Of a stretch of DNA of 5,875 nt, positions 1 to 5,875 are shown piece after piece. Below the pieces are notes generated by a model. It searched no databases. It had not been told where the DNA came from and worked only from the letters and a program-made list of their open reading frames with translations. Position 1 is the stretch's first letter. Each line of letters opens with the position of its first letter. The stretch covers positions 1 to 5,875 of the forward strand of contig JABHUT010000082.1 of assembly GCA_018658685.1 (NCBI GenBank). The letters run 5' to 3'. Made by a program: the position numbers and the translations under genes. This DNA is from Alphaproteobacteria bacterium (GTDB lineage Bacteria; Pseudomonadota; Alphaproteobacteria; MED-G09).

Positions 1-1080
1 GATCAAGCTGATGAAATTATGATAAAACCTGTATCAGACTATACCGATGATAATCTCATAAAGTCAGAAGTTGATAAAATTTTCTATGATCACCCTGTTC
101 CAATAGCCTTAAGTTCAGAATTAAAAGAAAACAATTCTTACAAAGCTACCAAGGCCATTGATACTCCTGTATTAGTAACAAGAGATAACAATGGAGTTAT
201 AAGAGCTTTTATAAATATATGTAAGCATAGAGGTGCTCCCGTATGTCCAGAGGGCAGTGGAATTAAATCTAGGTTTAATTGTACTTATCACGGCTGGATG
301 TATGATAATTGTGGTCAATTAGTGAATATCTTTAAGTCAGATACATTTGGTGACATTGATACAACAAAAATTAAATTAACAGAGTTATTTTGTGAAGAAA
401 GATCTGGATTTATCTGGGTATGTTTAAATCCAGATATTAAATATAATCTTGATGAGTGGATGAGTGGATTTGATACTGAGTTGGATGATATAGATTTAAA
501 AAACTGGCATCTTTTTTCAAGTATAAAATTAAATGGTCCAAGATGGAAAATCTGCTGGGATGGATATTTAGATGGATACCACCATCATATGGTTCACCCT
601 GAGACAGTTGGAAAAAATACTATAGTCAATCTTATTGCGCATGATACTTTTGGTCCTCACCAAAGATTTGCTTTTGGACTGAAAAATATCAATGAACTCT
701 CAAATATTGAAGAAAAAGATTGGGAGCCAGAAAATCACTTAAGATTAATCCACTCAGTATTTCCCAATTCATCAATTTCAGCAATTCAAAATCAACACTG
801 CTTAGTGAGCATAGTTTTTCCAACACCTGATTTACAAGGAACTATTACTAATCAATATATTTTGTGCTTAAAAGAACCAAAGACAGACAAAGAAATAAAA
901 GAAGCAAAAGATTTTGCTAAATTAGCTACAGTAGCTATTGAGGAAGAAGATTATCCAATGAACTTTATGATACAAGATACTATAAATTCCAAGGCTAATA
1001 CTGAATTTATGTTTGGGAAAAATGAACCAATTCAACAACATTACCATCAATGGATAGATAAGTTATCAAATCAAGATTAA
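1..1080 (+). CDS. Rieske [2Fe-2S] aromatic ring-hydroxylating oxygenase, alpha subunit (5' end outside window)
   Basis: This is a predicted oxygenase component that would activate O2 at a mononuclear iron to hydroxylate an organic, possibly aromatic, substrate in the cytoplasm. Residues are numbered from the ATG at 19. The Rieske cluster ligands are C68-x-H70 and C88-x2-H91. The catalytic domain carries D185-x2-H188-x4-H193, which matches the two iron histidines and the bridging Asp of the naphthalene dioxygenase family. D311 in an EEED segment is the likely third iron ligand. The frame stays open to base 1 (D-Q-A-D-E-I before the ATG), and no Shine-Dalgarno precedes the ATG at 19. From memory, relatives have a similar TD-ADE stretch before the conserved YTD segment, so the true start is probably upstream of the window. 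An alternative is a start at 19 overlapping, by ATGA, the TGA (20-22) of an upstream gene in another frame. No beta subunit, ferredoxin or reductase gene is visible, and the substrate cannot be told from the sequence. Confidence 0.9.
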   Translation, partial: DQADEIMIKPVSDYTDDNLIKSEVDKIFYDHPVPIALSSELKENNSYKATKAIDTPVLVTRDNNGVIRAFINICKHRGAPVCPEGSGIKSRFNCTYHGWMYDNCGQLVNIFKSDTFGDIDTTKIKLTELFCEERSGFIWVCLNPDIKYNLDEWMSGFDTELDDIDLKNWHLFSSIKLNGPRWKICWDGYLDGYHHHMVHPETVGKNTIVNLIAHDTFGPHQRFAFGLKNINELSNIEEKDWEPENHLRLIHSVFPNSSISAIQNQHCLVSIVFPTPDLQGTITNQYILCLKEPKTDKEIKEAKDFAKLATVAIEEEDYPMNFMIQDTINSKANTEFMFGKNEPIQQHYHQWIDKLSNQD

Positions 1081-1099
1081 TTAATTGATAAAGTTATAC

Positions 1100-1127
1100 T
1101 TGACTATCATATTATATTTTCTAAAAA
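1100..1127 (+). promoter_or_regulatory. Candidate sigma70 promoter for the tandem-cupin gene
   Basis: TTGACT at 1100-1105 matches the -35 consensus at 5 of 6 bases. It is followed after 16 bp by TAAAAA at 1122-1127, a weak -10 box. This would start transcription about 15-20 bases before the cupin ATG at 1150. The region is very AT-rich, so chance matches are likely and co-transcription with the Rieske gene (69 bp upstream) is equally possible. Confidence 0.3.
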
Positions 1128-1139
1128 TAGAATTTTAAT

Positions 1140-1145
1140 GAGGGG
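1140..1145 (+). promoter_or_regulatory. Ribosome binding site that sets the cupin start at 1150
   Basis: GAGGGG lies four bases before the ATG at 1150, so that ATG is the probable start. The upstream in-frame ATG at 1138 overlaps this site and has only AT-rich sequence before it. Starting there would add just four residues (M-R-G-K) that are the translated Shine-Dalgarno. Confidence 0.65.
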
Positions 1146-1149
1146 AAAA

Positions 1150-2223
1150 ATGAGCAATACATCAGAAAATTTTAATCCAGAGTACAATCCAAATGGAGCA
1201 GAAGGATCATTAGATACTAATAAGCTTCCATGGATACCTTTAGATAACGTGGAAGGACTATCTATTAAGCCAGTAAGAGCTAGTTCCGAAAGTGGTATGT
1301 TTTCTTTAATCTTTAAGCTTGATAAGGGCTCGTGTTTTCCTAGCTCAGTTTATTTAGGGGGTATGGATCTATTAGTTCTTTCAGGTCAATTAACATATAA
1401 TCAAGATGATCAGGAAAGTGTTTTGGCTCCTGGGACATGGGGTTTTATTCCAGCTAATTCAAAAGTTAATTCAATAAATGCAAATGAAGATTGCGAAGTA
1501 TTAGCGAATTTTTATAATGCAGTCGCTTTTCTAGATGATAATCAAGCTATTAAGTCAATTTTAACTAGCAATGATATCCTTCAACTAGCAAAAAAAAGTA
1601 AAATACCTCTTGTACCAAATTCAAGTAAAGAATGTTGGGAACGCGGTCCTGAGGAATCTTACGACGGCCCTTCAGAGCCACTAACTATAGCTTCTTCAAA
1701 TGCAAAAGCTCTAGTTACTGCAGAATCTGGTTCTATAGTATCCTCAAAAGTCACACACCCTCACTTTGTTGATACAAGAGAGGTTCCTTGGCTAGTTATG
1801 CCAACTATGCCTGATGTTGGATTAAAACTTTTAAGGGTAAGCGAGGAAACAGGTTATGTTTCAATGATAGTTAAGCATAATGGTGTTGCTTTACCTCATA
1901 CTCATATCGGTGCAAGTGACTTTCTTATTTTAAATGGTGCATTGGGTGTTAGATCCGGTCCGCCTGAAGGTTACGGGCCTGGAATTTGGTTTTATGAGCC
2001 AGCAGGAGCTAGGCATGAGGCTACTCAAAGAGTTACCGATGAAGACCTAATATATACTGCTAATATTTATGGACCGTTAATCTTTGATTCAGGACCAGGA
2101 ACACCTGTGGAAGCAGTTGCTTCATGGCTTGACTATAAAACTATGGCCGAAGAATCAGGTGTAAAATTAGTTCCAAACTCTCATTCAAATGATTCTAGTC
2201 TTCTAGCTTGGGCCCCTTTGTAA
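1150..2223 (+). CDS. Tandem cupin protein, 2,4'-dihydroxyacetophenone dioxygenase/ChrR-like family
   Basis: This 357-residue soluble protein has two cupin units. Unit 1 covers residues 26-159, from LPWIPL to LVPNSS. Unit 2 covers residues 212-345, from VPWLVM to LVPNSH. The shared start and end motifs show an internal duplication. Unit 2 has the metal-site pattern H250-x-H252 with D257 and a later H289 in an EPAGARHE segment, as in metal-dependent cupin dioxygenases. The aligned positions of unit 1 carry S, V and N/V, so its metal site looks lost and it may be structural or bind ligand without metal. The family includes a non-haem iron enzyme that cleaves 2,4'-dihydroxyacetophenone and also the cupin sensor domain of ChrR anti-sigma factors. 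No anti-sigma zinc-binding domain is visible here, so an enzyme is more likely. The gene follows the Rieske oxygenase on the same strand, suggesting a shared oxidative role. The real substrate is unknown. The start at 1150 was chosen over 1138 on the ribosome binding site. Confidence 0.8.
   Translation: MSNTSENFNPEYNPNGAEGSLDTNKLPWIPLDNVEGLSIKPVRASSESGMFSLIFKLDKGSCFPSSVYLGGMDLLVLSGQLTYNQDDQESVLAPGTWGFIPANSKVNSINANEDCEVLANFYNAVAFLDDNQAIKSILTSNDILQLAKKSKIPLVPNSSKECWERGPEESYDGPSEPLTIASSNAKALVTAESGSIVSSKVTHPHFVDTREVPWLVMPTMPDVGLKLLRVSEETGYVSMIVKHNGVALPHTHIGASDFLILNGALGVRSGPPEGYGPGIWFYEPAGARHEATQRVTDEDLIYTANIYGPLIFDSGPGTPVEAVASWLDYKTMAEESGVKLVPNSHSNDSSLLAWAPL
1225..1626 (+). repeat. Cupin unit 1 of an internal duplication (degenerate metal site)
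   Basis: This stretch encodes residues 26-159 of the cupin protein. It aligns with the unit at 1783-2184 through LPW/VPW at the start, a cupin core ending in L-x-G, and LVPNS at the end. The segment FPSSVYLGGMD replaces the His-rich LPHTHIGASD of unit 2, and no histidine occurs at the third ligand position. The protein sequences have diverged strongly, so the duplication is old. Confidence 0.65.
1783..2184 (+). repeat. Cupin unit 2 of an internal duplication (intact metal site)
   Basis: This stretch encodes residues 212-345 of the cupin protein. The metal ligands are predicted at H250 (codon 1897-1899), H252 (1903-1905) and H289 (2014-2016). It is the probable catalytic half of the protein. 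Confidence 0.65.
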
Positions 2224-2274
2224 AAAAATTATTTATTTATATTAATTTAAAAACTTGATTTTAATAAGTATCTT

Positions 2275-2280
2275 TATAGT
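2275..2280 (+). promoter_or_regulatory. Candidate -10 box for the tRNA-Arg gene
   Basis: TATAGT matches the -10 consensus at 5 of 6 bases. It would place the transcript start about 4-5 bases before the mature tRNA end at 2291, a usual spacing for tRNA genes. The nearest -35-like element, TTGATT at 2255-2260, is only 14 bp away, shorter than ideal, so the promoter is plausible but not certain. Confidence 0.4.
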
Positions 2281-2290
2281 GTCTCATTGT

Positions 2291-2367
2291 GGTCCCGTAG
2301 CTCAGCAGGATAGAGCACCAGATTCCTAATCTGGGGGTCACAAGTTCGAATCTTGTCGGGATCACCA
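2291..2367 (+). tRNA. tRNA-Arg (anticodon CCT)
   Basis: The 77-base sequence folds into a full cloverleaf with CCA encoded. The acceptor stem is GGTCCCG with CGGGATC, seven pairs including one G-T. The D stem is GCTC/GAGC. The anticodon stem CCAGA/TCTGG encloses the loop TTCCTAA. The five-base variable region is GGGTC, and the T arm ACAAG/CTTGT encloses TTCGAAT. The anticodon CCT (2325-2327) reads the arginine codon AGG. The D loop has an A after the GG pair, consistent with the A20 identity element of arginine tRNAs. The gene lies 19 bp before the YgjP-like gene with no terminator between them, so a shared transcript is likely. Confidence 0.97.
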
Positions 2368-2386
2368 GAGAATTAAAAAATTTCTT

Positions 2387-3064
2387 ATGAATATTTCCAT
2401 CAAAAGAACAAAAAGAAGAAAAACTATTATGATCCAAGTTAGAGACGGCTTAGTTGAGGTTCGAGCTCCCTTTAATATACAACAAAAAGAAATAGATTCA
2501 TTTATTTCACAAAAAGAGAATTGGATTAAGAAAAAGCTTTTACTTCAAAAATCTAAGAAAAAGATAATGAAAAAGAAATTTGAAAATGAAGAAATTTTTC
2601 AATTTCTAGGAAAAGATCTAAAGCTTAAAATTATTATAAGTAACACTAAAAAAAGCTATATAAGTGATGAATCTATTTATTTAGCTTTAAAAAATAATAA
2701 AGAGAACTGTGAAGAAAAAATTAAAAAAAAATTAGAAATCCTTTTTAGAGAAATGGCAAAAGAAATTTTCCAAAGCAAAACTTTAAATGAAGCAAAAAAT
2801 ATTAAAGTTACCCCTAAAAAAATTATAATCCGTTCTTATAAAAGAAGGTGGGGAAGCTGTTCGCATAAAAAAAATATTTCTTATAATTGGAAACTTATAA
2901 TGGCACCAGAGAAAATTATCGATTATGTTGTAATACATGAATTATGTCATTTAATTCACTTTAATCACTCTAGAGACTTCTGGAAAAGTGTCGACAACAT
3001 AATGCCGGACTATAAATCTAGTAAAGAATGGTTAAAATTAAATCAGCATTTATTAGATTGGTAG
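2387..3064 (+). CDS. YgjP/DUF45-family predicted zinc metallopeptidase (M48-like, SprT-like fold)
   Basis: This is a 225-residue protein of the YgjP (DUF45) family, predicted zinc-dependent hydrolases whose natural substrate is poorly known. The signature is H184-E-L-C-H188 followed by H194, giving an HExxH-x5-H zinc site with E185 as catalytic base, then the typical FW and MPDY segments. The conserved RWGSCS box is at residues 154-159, just before the strand and helix that lead to the active site. The N-terminal part (about 1-130) is lysine-rich and matches the family's less conserved region. No signal peptide or membrane segment is seen, so it should be cytoplasmic. The ATG at 2387 lacks a clear Shine-Dalgarno; it fits the family N-terminus, though Met15 is a weaker alternative. 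The gene sits 19 bp after tRNA-Arg and 35 bp before the aldo/keto reductase, so the three may share a transcript. It has long A runs, the longest nine bases at 2723-2731. Confidence 0.88.
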   Translation: MNISIKRTKRRKTIMIQVRDGLVEVRAPFNIQQKEIDSFISQKENWIKKKLLLQKSKKKIMKKKFENEEIFQFLGKDLKLKIIISNTKKSYISDESIYLALKNNKENCEEKIKKKLEILFREMAKEIFQSKTLNEAKNIKVTPKKIIIRSYKRRWGSCSHKKNISYNWKLIMAPEKIIDYVVIHELCHLIHFNHSRDFWKSVDNIMPDYKSSKEWLKLNQHLLDW

Positions 3065-3086
3065 GTTAATTAAAAATATAAAAATA

Positions 3087-3095
3087 AAGGAGGGG
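3087..3095 (+). promoter_or_regulatory. Strong Shine-Dalgarno of the Tas-like gene
   Basis: AAGGAGGGG contains a full AAGGAGG anti-16S match, with six bases between AAGGAGG and the ATG at 3100. It is the strongest ribosome binding site in the window and fixes this start. It contrasts with the YgjP-like gene just upstream, which has none. Confidence 0.85.
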
Positions 3096-3099
3096 TAAA

Positions 3100-4143
3100 A
3101 TGAAAAAGAGAAAACTAGGAAAAACAGATTTAAAGGTAAGTGAAATTTGTTTAGGAACCATGACTTGGGGTGAACAAAATACAGAAAGCGAAGGTCATCA
3201 ACAAATGGATTACGCATTAGATAAGGGAATAAATTTTTTTGATACCGCAGAAATGTATGCTGTTCCTCCAAAAAAAGAGACCCAAGGATCAACTGAAAGA
3301 ATTATTGGCTCATGGTTTAAAGAGAGAAAGTCTAGGGATAAAGTTATTCTTGCAACAAAAGTATCTGGAAGATCACCACTGAATTGGCTAAGGGATGGCG
3401 ATAAAACTACAGAACAATCAAAAGAGCAGATTTTTGAAGCTGTTGATAAAAGTTTAATCCGGTTAGGTGTCGACTATATTGATCTTTATCAACTTCACTG
3501 GCCAGACCGTCCAATGAACTTATTTGGTGGTAGCATTAATTACGAACATATGGATGAACCCTCTATAGATATTAGTATAATTTTAGACTCCTTAAATGAA
3601 TTAGTTAAATCAGGTAAGATTCGTTATATAGGTCTATCAAATGAAACACCCTGGGGAACAATGAAGTTTCTTCACCACTCAGAAATTTCATCTACTCCAA
3701 GAGTTCAATCCATTCAAAACGCCTACAACCTTCTCAATAGAACTTTTGAGATTGGAGGGTCAGAAGTGGCACATAGAGAAAGTGTTGGTCTATTGGCTTA
3801 TTCACCAATAGCTCAAGGCTACTTATCTGGTAAATACCAAAATGGAGCCTTACCAAAGGGTTCAAGAAAAGAACTTTTTAATCGATTACAAAGATATGAG
3901 GGTCCTTACGCAGAAGAGGCAATTCAAGCCTATCTTGATATAGCCAGTAAACACGAAATTGATCCGACTCAGCTAGCTAACCAATTTGTAACTACTAGAC
4001 CATTTGTTACATCAAATATCATTGGCGCGACAAATATGGAACAACTTAAGCTAGCTGTAACTTCAATAGATATTAATTTAACCAAAGAGATAGAGGAAGA
4101 CATTGAAAAAGCCTTCCAAAGACATGGAAATGTTGCCTCATAA
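3100..4143 (+). CDS. tas: Tas-like NADP(H)-dependent aldo/keto reductase
   Basis: This 347-residue protein closely resembles E. coli Tas (about 346 residues) over its whole length. Shared landmarks include LGTMTWGEQN near residue 18, the AEMYAVPP-KKETQG segment near 50-63, KVSG at 87-90, LYQLHWP-RP at 129-138, GKIRYIGLSNET at 172-183 and LLNRTFE-G at 211-219. The catalytic tetrad of the aldo/keto reductase superfamily is D48, Y53, K87 and H133. The C-terminal IIGAT segment belongs to the cofactor phosphate-binding region. The enzyme would reduce aldehydes or ketones in the cytoplasm using NADPH. The natural substrate of Tas is not settled; the E. coli gene was found by suppressing a tyrosine requirement. 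No signal peptide is present. The gene is 35 bp downstream of the YgjP-like gene, and its stop is one base from the stop of the opposing dehydrogenase gene. A different member of the same subfamily cannot be fully excluded. Confidence 0.92.
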   Translation: MKKRKLGKTDLKVSEICLGTMTWGEQNTESEGHQQMDYALDKGINFFDTAEMYAVPPKKETQGSTERIIGSWFKERKSRDKVILATKVSGRSPLNWLRDGDKTTEQSKEQIFEAVDKSLIRLGVDYIDLYQLHWPDRPMNLFGGSINYEHMDEPSIDISIILDSLNELVKSGKIRYIGLSNETPWGTMKFLHHSEISSTPRVQSIQNAYNLLNRTFEIGGSEVAHRESVGLLAYSPIAQGYLSGKYQNGALPKGSRKELFNRLQRYEGPYAEEAIQAYLDIASKHEIDPTQLANQFVTTRPFVTSNIIGATNMEQLKLAVTSIDINLTKEIEEDIEKAFQRHGNVAS

Positions 4144-4144
4144 A

Positions 4145-5875
4145 TTAATCGATTGAAAATAATAGAAGGGCATTTCCTGGCATATGATTGTAAATTCCGT
4201 AACCGGAGTTAATTGCCATATACCCATTTCTAATTGATGGACCTGATCCGCTAAAACTCCCTCCTGAAGCTGGTGTTCCAGAAATACTGTCAAAGTCCCT
4301 TAAAGTATTATAAGTCCATAGAATATTTCCATTCTTTTTATCAAAAATTCGAATATTGCCATCTAAATGACCGACGACTACTGCACCAGGAATAGCTGTT
4401 ACTGCTGCTGAAACTCCAGGATCACAATTAAAATCTACTTCTTTGCATTCTTTATTAGTTATAGTTGACCATAAAATATTACCTGTTTCCGCATCTATAG
4501 AATGCATGCCAGGTTTACGATTTTGCCAAACTTTTCCATCGTGGGTATTTTTCATATCGTTTATTGGTACATAAATAGTTTTCCCATCAGCAGCCATACC
4601 AAAATGAATCCCTCCTTGAGTACCTCCACCTGAGACAGCAGTAGACCATATAATTTCTCCTGTATCTGGGTTCAATCCATATACAGATCCTGATTTCTGA
4701 CCTGCAACAAGAATATCTCTATCCCCTAGATCAATCATTATTGAACTTGCAGAGTAATCCATATCAGGGCCAAATTCTTTAGGACAATTTGGTAGACCTT
4801 TTCCCATACATGCAAGATTCCATGCGTCTCCTGCAAGAGTTTGTCTTCTCCAAACCTCTTCTCCAGTATCAATATTATAAGCAATAATAGCATCCGAAGA
4901 GTCATCAGCAGGAGTAGAGTAGTTTTCACCTGTTCCAATATAAACATAACGCCTTTTCTTATCTACATTCGGAGAGGTCCAAATTGGAGCTCCAGATGGT
5001 CCAAACATTCTTGTTCCAACAGAAGTCTTTCCTGAATATTTAGCCGGAACAGGAATCGAATGCTGCTTCCATAAAGTTTTTCCTGTTCTTGCCTCTACAG
5101 CCAAGAGACCGCCTCTAAAGGTGCAGCACTCATACGCATCATCAAAAGCTGGAATAACTTCTAAACCAGAAATTGGTATAAAAAGAATATCCTCAAATTT
5201 TGCTGAGGTTGCTGTTCGAGTGGCATTTGGGTGATCGTCTGATTTTATCTTCCAAATTAATTCGCCTGTTTGAGCATCTAAAGCATATTCATTTGCAAGA
5301 ATATCTCCAAAGTAAATATATGGACGTTTATTAGGTTCTTTTCCATTTTCCCATTGATCCATTATAATGCCTGTACGAACTTCTCCTGAAGCAGAAAAAT
5401 TCCATTTAACACATCCTGTTTCCACATCAAGAGCATAAATATCACCTGACTGACTTCCAACAAAAATTGAACCCATGGCAAAAAGTGGTTGTGATCTAGC
5501 TCTCTGAGAATATGGAAAACCAAAGGCCCATTTTAATTTTAAATTTTTAATATTTTTAGAGTCAATTCCTCCAGATTTTTTAGGAATAAACCTTGAAGTA
5601 TTGTATCCCCAACCATAAGGCTCAGGAGATTCTATTAAATTAAAATTCATTTTACTTGGACTGCAATAATTAAGCTCTGCTTCCTCAGGAAAATCTTTTC
5701 TATCTTGTCTTACAATATATTCAACAATTTGAATCTTTTCTTCCTCAGATAAATGAGAAGCCTGTTCAGACATAATACCTTCATTAATTGTTCTTAATAA
5801 AGCTTGAGGTATAAGCATCTCGAGCCAATTAGCTGCTGGAGCTTTTTCTATTGTACCATCATGGCAAATTGCACA
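4145..5875 (-). CDS. Quinohemoprotein (cytochrome c-PQQ propeller) dehydrogenase, polyvinyl alcohol dehydrogenase-like; N-terminus outside window
   Basis: This is a predicted periplasmic quinohemoprotein that oxidises an alcohol with PQQ and passes electrons to a covalent haem c. The frame remains open upstream of the ATG at 5818 and encodes C-A-I-C-H-D at the window edge, a CxxCH haem site. The ATG at 5818 is therefore internal, and the true start with its export signal lies beyond 5875. Residues are numbered from that ATG. M16 in an EGIMSEQA segment is the likely axial haem ligand. The rest is a PQQ beta-propeller with at least seven tryptophan-docking repeats of the TG-x3-W type, ending near 140, 190, 250, 323, 391, 450 and 501. 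Vicinal cysteines C231-C232 match the disulfide found over PQQ in this enzyme class. The TGEN segment near 296-299 and D309 are candidates for calcium binding and the catalytic base. Haem domain before propeller fits PVADH (EC 1.1.2.6) better than type II alcohol dehydrogenases, where it follows. The actual substrate is unknown. No PQQ synthesis genes are visible. Confidence 0.88.
   Translation of the reverse strand, partial: CAICHDGTIEKAPAANWLEMLIPQALLRTINEGIMSEQASHLSEEEKIQIVEYIVRQDRKDFPEEAELNYCSPSKMNFNLIESPEPYGWGYNTSRFIPKKSGGIDSKNIKNLKLKWAFGFPYSQRARSQPLFAMGSIFVGSQSGDIYALDVETGCVKWNFSASGEVRTGIIMDQWENGKEPNKRPYIYFGDILANEYALDAQTGELIWKIKSDDHPNATRTATSAKFEDILFIPISGLEVIPAFDDAYECCTFRGGLLAVEARTGKTLWKQHSIPVPAKYSGKTSVGTRMFGPSGAPIWTSPNVDKKRRYVYIGTGENYSTPADDSSDAIIAYNIDTGEEVWRRQTLAGDAWNLACMGKGLPNCPKEFGPDMDYSASSIMIDLGDRDILVAGQKSGSVYGLNPDTGEIIWSTAVSGGGTQGGIHFGMAADGKTIYVPINDMKNTHDGKVWQNRKPGMHSIDAETGNILWSTITNKECKEVDFNCDPGVSAAVTAIPGAVVVGHLDGNIRIFDKKNGNILWTYNTLRDFDSISGTPASGGSFSGSGPSIRNGYMAINSGYGIYNHMPGNALLLFSID
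5771..5875 (-). other. N-terminal cytochrome c domain (partial) of the quinohemoprotein
   Basis: CxxCH is encoded by 5875-5861 on the minus strand (C-A-I-C-H). An APAANWLEML segment follows, then the methionine at 5771-5773 about 30 residues after the haem histidine. After the methionine comes a helix with LSEEEK (near 5752-5735), typical of the last helix of this small cytochrome c type. The part before the CxxCH is cut by the window edge. Confidence 0.8.

Noticed and set aside
1138..1149. Start of the cupin gene at the upstream ATG
   Set aside because: The ATG at 1138 has no Shine-Dalgarno, and the codons that follow are themselves the purine-rich site for the ATG at 1150.
2224..2254. Possible intrinsic terminator after the cupin gene
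   Set aside because: The stretch is A/T-rich but has no GC-containing hairpin followed by a T run; the only pairings are weak A-T ones.
2368..2386. A-T stem between tRNA and YgjP-like gene as a terminator
   Set aside because: AGAATT can pair imperfectly with AATTTCT, but the stem is short, bulged and lacks G-C pairs and a T tract.
2291..2390. tRNA 3' end as an integration attachment site
   Set aside because: I found no second copy of the tRNA 3' end in the window and no integrase gene. The neighbouring genes look like ordinary chromosomal genes.
3053..3292. Open frame of 79 codons on the minus strand, rich in Phe and Leu
   Set aside because: It lies opposite the start of the well-supported Tas-like gene and its composition is what A-rich coding DNA gives on the other strand. 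It has no family resemblance.
4738..5035. Two short open frames (69 and 64 codons) inside the dehydrogenase gene
   Set aside because: Both overlap the PQQ propeller coding region in other frames, have low-complexity sequence and show no recognisable domain.
1..5875. CRISPR array, insertion sequence or defence system
   Set aside because: No regularly spaced repeats, no terminal inverted repeats, and no transposase or nuclease-like gene were seen on either strand.

Overview
This is an AT-rich bacterial window with tightly packed genes and short spacers. The base composition, the compact layout and the gene content (Rieske oxygenase, Tas-type aldo/keto reductase, PVADH-like quinohemoprotein, a tRNA with encoded CCA) would fit a streamlined marine proteobacterium, perhaps a SAR86-like gammaproteobacterium. 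That placement is inference; no phylogenetic marker is present.

Layout from left to right. Positions 1-1080 (+) encode a Rieske-type ring-hydroxylating oxygenase alpha subunit, open at the left edge. Positions 1150-2223 (+) encode a two-cupin protein related to the 2,4'-dihydroxyacetophenone dioxygenase/ChrR-like family. Its first cupin has lost the metal-binding histidines. Positions 2291-2367 (+) hold tRNA-Arg(CCT). Positions 2387-3064 (+) encode a YgjP/DUF45-type predicted zinc metallopeptidase, only 19 bp after the tRNA. Positions 3100-4143 (+) encode a Tas-like aldo/keto reductase behind a near-perfect Shine-Dalgarno. Positions 4145-5875 (-) encode a quinohemoprotein dehydrogenase that runs off the right edge. 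The frame continues past the apparent ATG at 5818 into a CxxCH haem-binding motif, so the protein is a cytochrome c-PQQ propeller fusion resembling polyvinyl alcohol dehydrogenase.

Working together. The Rieske and cupin genes form an oxidative pair that may act on aromatic or other cyclic organic substrates. The quinohemoprotein would oxidise alcohols in the periplasm and pass electrons to haem c. The aldo/keto reductase works on carbonyls in the cytoplasm. No shared pathway can be proven from the window, and the tRNA and YgjP genes look like unrelated housekeeping genes lying between them. All intergenic gaps are under 170 bp. I see no mobile element, CRISPR array or clear intrinsic terminator. 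The window is mostly ordinary metabolic sequence. The points most worth checking are the hidden haem domain at the right edge and the degenerate cupin half of the tandem protein.
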